Of a stretch of 64,000 nucleotides of DNA, positions 22,396 to 33,975 are shown in pieces. Source of the DNA: Rotaria socialis (taxonomy: Eukaryota; Rotifera; Eurotatoria; Philodinida; Philodinidae). Below the pieces are notes generated by a model. It searched no databases. It was not told the DNA's origin and saw nothing but the letters and a program-made list of their open reading frames with translations. A program made the translations under genes and the position numbers. The DNA lies in assembly GCA_905331475.1 (NCBI GenBank), contig CAJNYU010004415.1:124001-188000 (forward strand), written 5' to 3'. Within the stretch, counting starts at the first letter, position 1. Each line of letters opens with the position of its first letter.

Positions 22396-25300
22396 TCACA
22401 TTCCATTATAAGCTGGACCTTCTCCGCCTTGTGGTGTCACCCAATTAATATTTTGTCGTGGATCTTTTATATCACATGTTTTACAATGAATACAATTTTG
22501 CGCATTTATCTGCAATTGACGTTGGCCCAAGTCATTTTCAACAAACTCATAAACACCTGAGAAAATGATTATATTTCAATCAGAATTCAAAAACAATTTT
22601 ACCTGCTGGACAAAAACGTTGTTCAGGTCCGTCATAAATAGCTAAATTAACACTTGTTGGCACGCTATCATCTTTAAGGGTTAAATGTGGTGGTTCATCG
22701 TTATCATGATTTGTATTCGTTAGTGAAACACTTGATAGAAGATCAAACGAAACTACATTATCAGGTTTAGGATACTCAATAGGTGTACAATCTTTTGCTT
22801 CTTTCAAACATGTATGATCGGGTGCTAAATTGGTAAAAAGAAGAAACGAAATGACAATATAAAATATGATTTAAATAATAAAATAAATGTTTACTTTCAT
22901 GTTTAAGTGTAATTGGTTCTTTACCACGTAGTACAAAATGAAGAGCTCCATAAAATATAGCACCAAATACGCCTAATGGTGTATTAAATGATGGACGGAA
23001 ATTACGTACGCTATACAGTTCTTTCCATAACCAACTATTTTTAATGCGATTTTCATAATCAACTGGTTCTATTCCTTAACATTTTGAAATGAAATCATGA
23101 TAGAATAAAAGTCGGATTAGCTGTGTTTTTCGCTGATACCTTTTGTTTTACTGTCAGTAGTTGGTTTTGATAATAAACCAAAAATTGATTCAGCAGCTAC
23201 AATACCAGATTTCATAGCCGTATGAGTACCTTTAATTTTCGGTACATTTAAAAATCCTGCACTACAACCAGATATACAACCACCAGGAAATGTAAGTTTT
23301 GGGATAGCCTAGGAACATAAAAAAAAGACAAAATATATAAAGAAAATATTTCTAACGAATGTTTCATACCTGAAAACCACCTTCATTTAATGCACGAGCT
23401 CCATAACCAATACGTTTTGCATTTTCAAAGAATGGCCGAATTTTTGGATGAGTCTTAAAACGTTGAAATTCTTGATATGGATTTAAATACGGATTTTTAT
23501 AATCTAAAGCAACCTAAAATAGATATAATAGATCAATACAAGAGACTTCTTGAAATTACATACAACATATCCAACAGCAACCAATGGTTGATCATTATCG
23601 ACTAGATGATATATAAAAGAACCACCATATGTATGCGTGTCCTACAGCAAAACAAATTTTTATCAGAATGAACGAGTTCACCAATCTATTAATGACGGAA
23701 GAGCATGAATAACGTCATAGTCAAATTTAGGAATAGCATTTCAAAATGAAGTTACACACATAAATAGAACGGGCAAAGTGACCTAACTGATTGATCATTT
23801 TTGAGTCGGAACTACCAAACGAGATTGTCTCCACCGGAAATGAAGATTATAATTGAATGTTCCATCATTGTTTTAAACGGATTGTCTTATAAATGAAGCA
23901 TGATGTAGGGGAAAGATAACACGAAAGAAAGTTCCAGTGGGGCATTAAATACATCTCAAAATGAATTTTTCCGAATTCTATTCGAACGGTTCTCGATTGA
24001 CTGAAGTCAAAACCGGCTGCTTAACTAGATCTCTAGTTGTGATTAAATAAATCATGTTTTATTGTAAAATTAAACTCTAAAAATTAGTTTATCTGATGTT
24101 TCTCGGAGAGAACTAACGTAAGACATTCATTAAGAAATAAGCCTGAAGTTTGAATTCATTCCAAGATATTCATCGGTGATAAATATTTCAAAAGATATAT
24201 CTTCAACATAAATCGACTTACCATAGGCCATCCAGCTGTGTGTAAAACAAGGCCTGGTTCATGTTTACTTTTGTCAACTTCCCACATTTCTTTTAGACCA
24301 ATACCATACGTTTGTGGTGTACAATTTTTTCTTAAATCAAATTTTTGGAACAGCTGTTTAGCCAAATGACCACGACAACCCTCAGAGAAAATTGTATATT
24401 TTGCATGTAACTCCATGCCACGTGCAAATGAATCCTTAATAAAAAGAAAAGACATTGATTATGCTCAAAAAAATAGAATATATTTTTTTTTTCAAGAAAT
24501 AATTACTTTAGGTGAACCATCTTTAGCAATACCAACATCATTAGTTGCTATACCTTTCACACTGCCATCATCATGATACAAAATCTAAGCCACATAATAA
24601 TCATCAATCAAAAATGTCAAATGCAAGAGGACAAAGTACAAACCTCGCTAGCTGCTGTTGCTGGATACATTTCTACGCCAGCTGCTTCAGCTTGTTCGCC
24701 AAGCCATCCAACTAGTTTACCCAAACGAACGATGTAATTACCATGATTATACATTGGAAGTCCTTAAATAAAATATTCATTAACAAAATTAATCGAATAT
24801 GCCTATTACCTTTGATGATCGGGATTGGAATTGCTGAGGTTTTCGTAAGAAAATAAAAACGATCTTTGGTAACTGGATTGTTTACCGGGGCACCTTTTTC
24901 TTTCCAATCTGGTATTAATTCATCAAGTGCTCGTGTTTCAATACAAGCACCAGATAATATATGAGCGCCTACAATAAAAAAAAAACTTGCTTATTTTTCT
25001 TTTTCTTAATATTTATTATTTTACCAAAGGTCGACGCTTTTTCAATGACACACACTCGTAATTCTTTACTTTGTTGAGCAGCTAATTGTTTCAGTTTAAT
25101 TGCAGCTGAAAGGCCAGGTGCGCTGGAGTTAAGGAACCTAGATAACTTTTATAAGAACTTGAAAAAAACAGGACAACTCAAGAAATAATGAATAGAAAAG
25201 GATATATGGTCCACCACCAACAATAGCCACATCGTATTCTTCTGTATAACGTTCCATATTGACATCTATAAAGAATTGATACAAGAATATGATAGGAAAA

Positions 25301-25549
25301 GTTGTTCAGTTAGAAATGAAAGGAAAAAAAACAAAATACCTTTCCATCGTTCATCTTTGTCTCTTGGATAAATTGTATAATGTGTCGTTATTTTGCGTGG
25401 TGTTTCTGTTGAGTTGCAGCGTGTTGACGAAAACGAAGGTCGTACTGAACGATAAGGAAGAATGTGAGTAGAGTTCGTTTCTTTTTCAATATATACATAC
25501 TTTGTTTAATTATTGATGACTGAAGACAAAATCGAAGTGGATACGACAT
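22396..25549 (-). CDS. ETFDH: Electron transfer flavoprotein-ubiquinone oxidoreductase
   Basis: Mitochondrial inner-membrane iron-sulfur flavoprotein that passes electrons from ETF (acyl-CoA and amino-acid dehydrogenases) to ubiquinone. Fourteen exons on the minus strand: 25501-25549, 25340-25444, 25206-25265, 25025-25117, 24810-24968, 24644-24762, 24507-24584, 24222-24434, 23564-23641, 23370-23513, 23140-23308, 22895-23074, 22603-22824, 22396-22556. All join in phase to 609 residues (human 617). The basic N-terminus fits a mitochondrial presequence. The FAD-binding motif GGGPSG lies near residue 68. The 4Fe-4S ligands are the Cys of FCPAG and those of CIHCKTC near the C-terminus, which ends [10 protein letters not shown]. 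Blocks [19 protein letters not shown] and [13 protein letters not shown] are typical. Intron 3 (25118-25205) is AT-AC; the rest are GT-AG. Confidence 0.97.
25118..25205 (-). other. U12-type AT-AC intron in ETFDH
   Basis: No GT-AG pair restores the frame here. On the minus strand the 5' end reads ATATCCTTTT, and the 3' end reads TTCCTTAACTCCAGCGCAC. The first is the U12 AT-type donor consensus; the second holds a consensus U12 branch site (TTCCTTAAC) with its branch A about 11-12 nt before the terminal AC. Splicing at these points gives CCA T|CT GGC, restoring GGGPSGLSAA, the expected FAD motif. Length is 88 nt. Confidence 0.9.
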
Positions 25550-25668
25550 TCACGACAAACAAAAAATATCTATCAATAACTTTAAAAGAACCAAATATAT
25601 CATATTATTTTATCTACTATGTTTTTCAATCTTATCTGAATGTGCAGCACAGTCGATATCCAAAATAA

Positions 25669-25695
<27 letters not shown>
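25669..25695. repeat. (AC)n microsatellite
   Basis: Uninterrupted dinucleotide run between ETFDH and the LisH-like gene. Confidence 0.9.
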
Positions 25696-25702
<7 letters not shown>

Positions 25703-25833
25703 GAAGAGAGCAAAAACGAACGAACGCAACGAGAAACTTTTATCTGCGGTTTTTTTCATTGAGCATAGGAAAAGTTACAAAGCAGCAGAAAAAAAATATA
25801 TAGATAGATATATACAGACATGTATATATTTAG

Positions 25834-26577
25834 TTAGGCGCTTAAACGATGATCGTGTGATGTTCTTGGCATAATTTTTCGTTGCTGAAAAAAATTTTCC
25901 TTTCCAACTTTCAATCGTCGTCGTCGACGACGTTTTGGTTTTTGCATAGAATTTATACTATTATTCGTATTATTTGTTATTGTCGATTGTTGATTGTACA
26001 TTGTTTGAAGAAAATCTTGTGTAACAACAATACATTTTGTGTACGGTACCGATACAGAAACTCGTGGTGATGCATCAGTAAGAGATTGTCCCATTTGTTC
26101 TGATAGTGTTTCATGTTGTAAAGCAAATAATTGTTCTATAGAATTAAAATCATCATTTTCATTATTAACTACCGACGGTAATACCGACGGTATTGGCGTC
26201 TCAGGCAGATAATTTTGATAATCCATTGGCGGTGTTTGACTAACTAAATCATTTAAAAAATCATCATCAAAATTTAAATCATTGGTACTTTTATCTAATA
26301 AAAATGTGATTTGATCATTTTCTTCGTTACGATTTAATTGTGAAACGATTTGTTTTGATAAATTAAAAAATTTTTGAAATTCGCTAACTTCACGGTCGTT
26401 GTCAGGCGTACTCTCGTGTTGATATTTTTCATAATTTGCATAGAGATTTGAACGTAGTTGATTGAGATGTTTACTTTCATCGAGAAAATTTAAAAATGTT
26501 TTTGACATATGTTCATTTTCAAGATATTCAAGGATAAGCAATGCTTCATCTTTTGCCGATAGATTATTCTGAGACAT
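25834..26577 (-). CDS. LisH-like nuclear protein, function unknown
   Basis: A single frame of 247 residues. Residues about 10-37 (EALLILEYLENEHMSKTFLNFL) fit the LisH pattern, L..YL....(2)..TF..F..E, a small dimerisation motif; the N-terminus of NPAT has a similar arrangement. The middle is acidic with Asn/Asp/Gln stretches. The C-terminus has a strongly basic tract KPKRRRRRRLK, a likely nuclear localisation signal. NPAT homology is suggested only by the LisH-then-acidic-then-basic layout and cannot be confirmed; NPAT is much longer. The protein could equally be an unrelated LisH protein. It shares strand with ETFDH, about 285 nt downstream. Confidence 0.6.
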   Translation of the reverse strand: MSQNNLSAKDEALLILEYLENEHMSKTFLNFLDESKHLNQLRSNLYANYEKYQHESTPDNDREVSEFQKFFNLSKQIVSQLNRNEENDQITFLLDKSTNDLNFDDDFLNDLVSQTPPMDYQNYLPETPIPSVLPSVVNNENDDFNSIEQLFALQHETLSEQMGQSLTDASPRVSVSVPYTKCIVVTQDFLQTMYNQQSTITNNTNNSINSMQKPKRRRRRRLKVGKENFFQQRKIMPRTSHDHRLSA

Positions 26578-28119
26578 TTTTTTTTAAATAAAATAAAATC
26601 AAAGTTGCGTTTTTTTCTGTACACCTATCGAAATAATTAAACTTATCTAAAAAAACAAATTTATTTTTGCGGTCAGTCTTTGTGGGATGAGAAATAAACT
26701 GATGACACTAATTTTTTTCTGTTTCTTTTGTTCTTTTAGTCAAAAGAACAAAGTATAGTCAAATGAAAAAGAACTAATCAAGAAAATCGATAGATGTCAG
26801 ACGATAATAGAATTTTTTTTTTCTGAGACAGACGATATGAATGGCAAGACAAACAGAGCGTAACTGTACAAAAAGAAGCGAGGTGAAGAATTTAATCAGG
26901 AAATTAAGAGACAAAATAGAATGTATAATTAATAAACATCTTGCATCGAGGAGTTTGATTGATGATGAAAAGTTGCGTGACGATTTTAAGAAATATAACA
27001 AAGACATGGCAATGCTTTGCTCGATGTTCACTATTACTCTTGAATGTGCTAAACTTTCCTCGACGTGAAGGAATGTGTTAGAAACTAAGAGCAGATCGAT
27101 AAATTCGATCATTCCTTTTATATTCAACTTATATGAGTAGTGATAAACTATAATTAGAAATAGTCTGTTTTTTATTGTTCTACAGGTTGTAATACACTTG
27201 AGCTTTATTCCAATGATTTACAGCTTTTTTAATTCTTCAAAATACGTTTCAGTGTAGAGCGACACCTAACGTTTGCAATTAACTACGAGATTAATTTCAA
27301 GTTGACTATGGTCAAGTTTTCATTTTAATAGGCCTACTATGTTAGATGCGTCGAATATCATCACCATCAGGGGGCTATGCTGAAGAGAGAGACGTCACGG
27401 AAGAATATCCGGAAATTTTTACTACCGATGGGGATACTTGTGAGTATGTTGAGCTATCCAGCGCATGTAGAAGATGAGATCTGATTTTGAAGTATTGAAA
27501 TACAAGTAAGTAGAAAATTTAATTTTTCGATACGATGGAACAATATCATAAAAACCCAAGATTCTTCTTTTCAAATCAATCATATACTCAGCTCGATAGT
27601 TATATAAAATAAATTTCGTTTGAACTTCAATACAATGATATTTTATAATTCGCTTGCTACATTTAACGCTTTAAAGAAAACTTATCTTATTCTTCTCTAC
27701 TTTCATCAATTTTCAATGGATTCATCCTTACAGTGGTTTGTTGAGTACGGAATCTTAAGCTACAACTGGTTTATGTCTAATTTAAATTTAGAACCAATAT
27801 TCAGCAGATCCAATCATGCACGTTCTCTTTCTGCTATAAAAAAAAAGAAGGGACATATTCGCATCGTTTCTTGAACTCTCCGACCATCGATTCCAAATTT
27901 TTTGAGTAGGTCCATCAATTAGATATTGTAATTCCCACATCTTTTTTTTTAACAAAGGCAATACTTATTCAGAACATATTTTCTTTCGAGAATATCTCCT
28001 AGTTAAAATTTTCTATAATAAAAAAAGGATTTCGCAATCAATTTTCTCAATATTAATTGAAGGTACGCGTATGTTTTTTTCAACTAGCTGACTTTTGTTT
28101 TATTTTATTTATTTTTTCA
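26578..28119. other. Intergenic region with a short perfect palindrome
   Basis: An 11-bp perfect inverted repeat TTTGTTCTTTT/AAAAGAACAAA with a 4-nt spacer lies near 26727-26752. A 75-codon plus-strand frame (26841-27068; MARQTERN...) is basic and helical, but nothing supports it beyond an ATG. Confidence 0.4.
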
Positions 28120-28794
28120 TTATGCTTTTTCATAACAGACAGAAACAGCTTGTGGTGCAGGGCATTGACCGCCGAAATATAAATCTTGCATCATACCAAG
28201 TTTAAAGTCTGCACATTGACGATGAGCAATCTCTTGCGTTTCAAGAAGTTGTTCGTTAGCATCAAACAATTGATAGATGGTTTTTGTTGCTTGAAAGATA
28301 AGTGTTACTTTATACCATGAATCAACTAGTAAACGAGTTGAAAATTCTTTCAATAATGTACCCTGATTTTCAAATGGTTTAAGACTATTATCATAAGCAT
28401 AGGCAGCTATTTCGATTAAATTTGCATCAGCACAATTATCATTTTCACCAACGACATGTCCGGCCTCATAACGAAGACAACTTCCAACACGACGAAACAC
28501 AAATCGATCGGAATCTTTATGATTACTTGTTAAATAACCACATCGACAAGCGCCCCATAATTTATTCCATGACGATGTACATAAGTGACCTTTAGGATCT
28601 GTCGATGGAAATAAATAAGTAGCAGAGCTATTTGTAAATTGGACACGTGATGAAATCGTTTCCGCAGATTTAAAACCATGGAAAGGAATTAATGATGTAT
28701 AATGGGCACCTTGCTTTACTGTACGACACTCTGCCGAGTTTACGGCATTGTTAGCGATGAATATCGTAGCGATTATGGTCAAAATGAACAACAT
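28120..28794 (-). CDS. Secreted cysteine-containing protein, function unknown
   Basis: A single-exon frame of 224 residues. Residues 1-20 (MLFILTIIATIFIANNAVNS) form a clear signal peptide, with cleavage likely just before AECR. The mature part has about nine cysteines (in CRTV, HLCTSSW, GACRCGY, GSCLRYE, DNCAD, RQCADF, GGQCPAP, VSVCYE), consistent with disulfide bonding outside the cell. One potential N-glycosylation site (NSS) is present. No family is recognised. The layout (beta-rich, aromatic-rich, paired Cys) resembles small extracellular lectin-like or immune-type proteins in general, but that is only an impression. Neighbouring genes give no hint. Confidence 0.7.
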   Translation of the reverse strand: MLFILTIIATIFIANNAVNSAECRTVKQGAHYTSLIPFHGFKSAETISSRVQFTNSSATYLFPSTDPKGHLCTSSWNKLWGACRCGYLTSNHKDSDRFVFRRVGSCLRYEAGHVVGENDNCADANLIEIAAYAYDNSLKPFENQGTLLKEFSTRLLVDSWYKVTLIFQATKTIYQLFDANEQLLETQEIAHRQCADFKLGMMQDLYFGGQCPAPQAVSVCYEKA

Positions 28795-29925
28795 TTTTAT
28801 TGATTGAATTTTCTATACTCCAATCGAACAGCTTTATTTCTTTTGTTTTGGATAGATATAAGTACTAATAAATATTATCTATACACCTGCGCAATCGAAA
28901 AGATTAATATGATATCTAGCATTGCCACGGGTCGATAACGAGTGCAATAAGTAATTGAATGAATAACAAAGAGATCAATCGAAATTGAAGCTTATAAGTA
29001 ATTTTTCTGATCGTTGTTGTTTTTCGAAATAGTAAGTAAATGAAATTTATACATCTGCCAGTGAAAATATCAAAATAAAAATAAAATACTCATTGACAGT
29101 AAAAGCCATCATTGTGCCAAAAGAAAATCTAGTACTATATATTTTATATGCTACAAATTGTAACATTAAAAAGTGTAATTCAAGATTTTTAACTCCTTAA
29201 AATTCCTAGTCAATAGACGATTCAATTATGAATGATATTCAAACTGTAGTACGGGAGCGCAATTCAAGAAGATCTATCAATTAAATTACATCGAACTTCC
29301 CTCATAGGTTAATGTTAAACCATATCCATATTAAATATCTTACGCCAATATAATCGATAGGACTTTTTTTCTTCACAAACTTCGTTAAGTCTGTTCGATA
29401 CTGATAATAAAGTATCGTGTCTCACCCTGTTCACTTTGAAAATATTATACGAAGATCTTGTATCGACATAATCATACGAATGTTTATTGTAAAAATGCTT
29501 TTACTTCTTTTATTCATCTGCTCGGTGATCTTTGTGTTCCATGATGAAACATGCTTTAAAACTGTGAGAAAAACAAAAAACACACGCGTACAAATTGGAC
29601 AACTTGAAATAGTAACAATAGAAGCTGTACACCGCACTAGTAGATCCTTTTCGATGCAAGCAGACAAAACAAAAACAAAAAAACACATCTAAGATAATAA
29701 AAGTCAATTTAGTGCATAAATATTAAATAATCGGAAAGGATAAAAATAAACAAAACAAACAATCACGGAATACGAAACTTACACACAAAATAGAGCAATA
29801 AAAATGAAACGTAATATTTTAACTGTCAAACTGATGAGAGATTGTTATTCTCGAAATATAAGATCTGACTCAGGCAATGAGGCAAATAATAACGAATGAA
29901 ATCATTGAGATTTTTAGTAAATAAA
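28795..29925. other. Intergenic region, nothing recognised
   Basis: About 1.1 kb separating the secreted orphan from the 3' end of the acyl-CoA synthetase gene. Overlapping small frames near 29417-29707 on both strands lack any support. Confidence 0.5.
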
Positions 29926-32900
29926 TCATTCAATATTTTTATACATTTCTTCAATTTGTGTTTCAAAATATTTTCCCACTTCAGGTCGTTTAGTCTTCAT
30001 TGTTGGTGTTAAAAGATTATTTTCTATTGAGAATAATTCAGGATGTAGATAAATATCTTTCGACTATAGAAAGAAAAATTGTAATCAAGCACAAAATCAA
30101 TCATAATAAACATACCATTTCAAAGCCTTTTAATGAATTGGCTTTTTCTAATTGTTTCATATCATTAAGTATTAGGTCTTTTATTTCCTAAACAATCGCC
30201 AACGTGACTACGATAAAAACATAACAAACAATCTTACCTTTTTCTTACACAATTCCTCCATATTACCCGTAATATTCTTTTCACGAGCATATTTTTCAAG
30301 AACTTCAGCATCGGGAACAATAATAGCTACTGTAAAACTCTAGAAAAATGATCAAAATATCTTTTAGAAAAGTACACATAATTATCAATAATTTTACCTT
30401 ATAACCATTACCATAAACAAATACTTGAGCAATATATTTACTATGAATATAAATATTTTCAATACGTTCTGGCGCTACGTATTCGCCCTAGAATGAATTA
30501 TAGAAAAAATATTTTAAAGACAAGTTCAATAATCTAGAAAATTCGTTAGGAAAAGAAAAAAAAATATGCATAAATCGGTATCTCAAGAAAAGTATGAGCA
30601 ATCATATAGATACTCGACATTTTCAGAATCCGCGGGATATTTCCTGAGCTAGAACAATCGACTAAACTCGCGATTCTCTACAGCCTTAACAATAGGATAG
30701 AATTCTATTCTATTTTCAACATACTTGTGATAATTTAAACATATGTTTCTTTCGGTCAACAATTTGAATTTGCCCAGTCTAAAAAAAAAAATAAAATACA
30801 TTCGAATAAGTATTTCATCTTTTCTTACCGGTACCCATCTGGCAACATCTCCTGTATGTAACCAACCTTCACTATCCAATGCTTCTCTTGTTTTTTCTTC
30901 ATCGTTAAAATATCCTTTGAATACATTTGCACCTTTGATACATAATTCTCCAACGTTATCTTTTGCAAAATATTGCATGTCTGGTACATCAGCTAGTTTA
31001 ATCATATTACAATTTAACGGTACACCAATATTTCCTGTTGTTGGGTCACCAAGCATTTGACACGTTGATATACCACAACATTCTGTTTGTCCGTAACCTT
31101 CAACAACATAAGCACCGCAAACACGTTTAAGAAATTCAAGAATCGGTGGTGATAATGGCGCAGCACCGCTAACAATTAATTTAACTCGTCCACCAAGACG
31201 TTGCTGAATACGTTTTAAAACAAATCGATCCCAAATCATATGACGTTTAATACGATGTTTTTCAACATCATGCGATTTGGCTGCTAGAGCTTGATTGAAG
31301 AGAAAACGTTTGAACGAATTTAATGGACGAATGGTTGCTTGAATATTATCATACTAAAATAGAATGAAGAATAGAATGCAAAAATATAGGAAACAATATT
31401 TTACCATTCGATTAAGAAGTCGAGGTACACAGGGCATTAATGTTGGTTTTAAAGCAGCGAGATCATCAGCTAATTGACGTACATCACCTGAAAAATAACC
31501 AATTTTAAAGCCATTACATAAACAGTAGAGCTGAAATGGAGAATAAATAAATATTTATTTAGAAACAAAATGTCGCTATTAATCGTTTACTTCAATTGTT
31601 TGTTCATATGAATGAGCTAATGGTAAATATGAAATAATTGTTTCCAATTCAGTGAAAACTGGACTCTAAAAATAAATAAGCCAATGAAATGCTATATAAA
31701 AAAATTAAAAAATCTTTCACTTACGAAAACTTCCGTAGCTGCTTGAGCCAAACAGACCACATTTTTATGTGTTAACATAGCACCTTTTGGTAAACCAGTT
31801 GTACCGCTTGTATAACATATTTCAAACATATCATCAGGTGTAGGTGGCTAAAAGTAAAAACTTGGTTTGCTTCTTCTTTGTTGTTTTAATTTCTTACATG
31901 ATGAGCTACTGGTTTTGATCGGCCAAGATCCTTGAAAAATAAATAGAATTAGAATTTAAAAGGACGTCAACGGACGAAACGTAATATTCTTCACTATTTT
32001 CTTCAACGGTAATACAGTTTAAACAGTTCAGAGAGAACATTTCATTAGTCGAAACAAATTCCTGTCAGGAGAACTAATTGTCGATCTTCCATTTTTAGGT
32101 TTGGCTGACAAATTTCAAGGAAATAAGGATGAACAACATTGTAGTTTTTTTCTCGGCTCTTTTAAGATTTTGTGAAAAGGAGTGTATTGAAAAAAAGAAT
32201 AAATTTCTGAACACAATAAAAATATCTGCGAGCTCTGTGCGACCGAACTTCAGTAGACTGCGTTGATAGGAGCCTTAGGCGTAGAAATACAGTAAATTGT
32301 TATAAAAACAATAACAAAAAGGTTTTTACACCTATGACATTCTTTAAATATAGATTATGTGGAGCACTGACATGTTGTAATCTATTTCAATCTTCTATTT
32401 TGCTTGAAAATCCAAAAGATTGGTCATTCGCATGGAAATCTGCCCATGTGAATCCAACAAGTATCGTTCTCGTGCTAAAAAATTGCTTTAACTGTTCTAA
32501 TCTGTTTTCCTATTAGTTCTAATTGTTACCGTTGAGTATGAAAAATACTTCATTTCTCCTTCGCATAGGATTTTCTTATGTAAAGACTTACTCGTAATTG
32601 AGTATATGTCATAATTTCAATGGCAACTTCTTTAGCTTTATTTATTATTTCCGTATTTTTATCACTCGGCAATTGTTTAGTAAGAATTATTCGTTTTAAT
32701 GTTGGTACTTGACTGGCAAGTTTAATCAAGCATAGGACATTTTCAGGTTTATCAACAAATATTGTCTTTAATGAAGCTAAACAAAAATAAAAGAATATCA
32801 TTAAGTTTTTTCAAAGAAATGACGTAGCAAAAATAAGAGTAATATACTTTGATTAATTATATGAACAATAGCAGGTTCGCCTAGCGTATCATAAAGTGGC

Positions 32901-33975
32901 ACATAAATCATGCTATGAAAATGGCATGCCAAAGCTGTTGTCATCCACTAGAAATTTAATTTGACTTTTAAGAAGAAAAAACATGCAGCTTTGTTAAATC
33001 TTACCTCAACACTATTAATTGTATAGATGCCAATAAAAGTATTTTGTCCATGATTTTCACCTAATTCAATAAGTGCACTACCGACTTCAGTAGCAGCTTG
33101 ATCTGCCTATAGATGAAAATATTCATGTAAATATTTAATCATTTCATTATTTCTTACTTCTTCATAGGACACCCATTGATACGGCGATTGACGATCGACT
33201 CTATAACCTAAACATCGTTCGTCACCTGCAATAGATAAGATAAAGTAAATGAATAAATATTTTTTCGATAAAATAATTGGACTAACCCCGTCTGGTCGCA
33301 ATGGCTTTGCCAATTTGAAAACCTTCGTAAAATGTCGCAAATGTACGATCATCAATAATAGATTTCCCTATTGTTGATAAAGGTCGTGAACCAATTGAAG
33401 CAGGAATCCGTGCTTCAGCACATCCTTGTGCCTAAAAAAAAAAGTATTGCAAGACTATTGACATACGTTTGATTACGGACGAAAAAAAAAGCACTTCATT
33501 CAGTTTTTTTTATGTGTTATTGAATAGCTCTGAGTACTTGAAATTTCTAAGTAACTTTTGGTTGTTTTGATGTTGAATAAATAAAAAAATGGCATATTTC
33601 AAAGGTCGGAAAAAAAGACGAAGCTCACGCCTCAACCGTCAAAGTAATTGCGTTTGTTTTTATTTTACATTTTTGGAAGAAAAAAGTACTCGATTAATAA
33701 TGTTTCTTTTTTGATCAAACCTTTCGTGTGTGTATTCTTTTTAAAATTACAATTAAGCGAGAGAAAGAAATACTAACCTGAGCTGATATTGTTAGTCTTT
33801 GCCAATTTGTATCTTGGTTCATTTCTTCAGTAGCGAAATCTTCGACAAGTAATGATGATAATTTATCTTTATGCCGATGAATAACCGCAGCAGCAACAAG
33901 AGCAAGCGCACCACCGACAGCTAATGTTGTCTGCAGAGAAGGTGAAAAATTTTCATCAGATACCAATCTATCCAT
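29926..33975 (-). CDS. Long-chain acyl-CoA synthetase (ACSL1/5/6 type)
   Basis: Activates long-chain fatty acids to acyl-CoA with ATP at ER or outer mitochondrial membrane. Sixteen exons on the minus strand: 33778-33975, 33287-33431, 33158-33225, 33005-33106, 32848-32947, 32592-32776, 31898-31930, 31725-31847, 31591-31665, 31405-31530, 30829-31353, 30725-30778, 30398-30487, 30238-30339, 30116-30187, 29926-30063. Phases agree throughout, giving 711 residues (human ACSL1 698). A membrane anchor lies at about residues 16-36. The AMP-binding P-loop [13 protein letters not shown] is at about 289. Other motifs are EGYGQTE near 470, GWLHTGD near 548 and the ACSL signature [20 protein letters not shown] near 566. 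The C-terminus [11 protein letters not shown] is typical. ACSL1, 5 and 6 cannot be told apart. Confidence 0.96.

Noticed and set aside
25200..25206. Reading the ETFDH interval as a sequencing error or frameshifted exon
   Set aside because: The AT-AC solution needs no base change, keeps phase on both sides and matches the U12 donor and branch consensus.
26841..27068. 75-codon basic helical frame
   Set aside because: No homology or context; opposite-strand frame of similar length overlaps.
29417..29707. Three overlapping 65-91-codon frames with hydrophobic starts
   Set aside because: Mutually overlapping on both strands and unsupported; signal-peptide look comes from TTA/CTT content.
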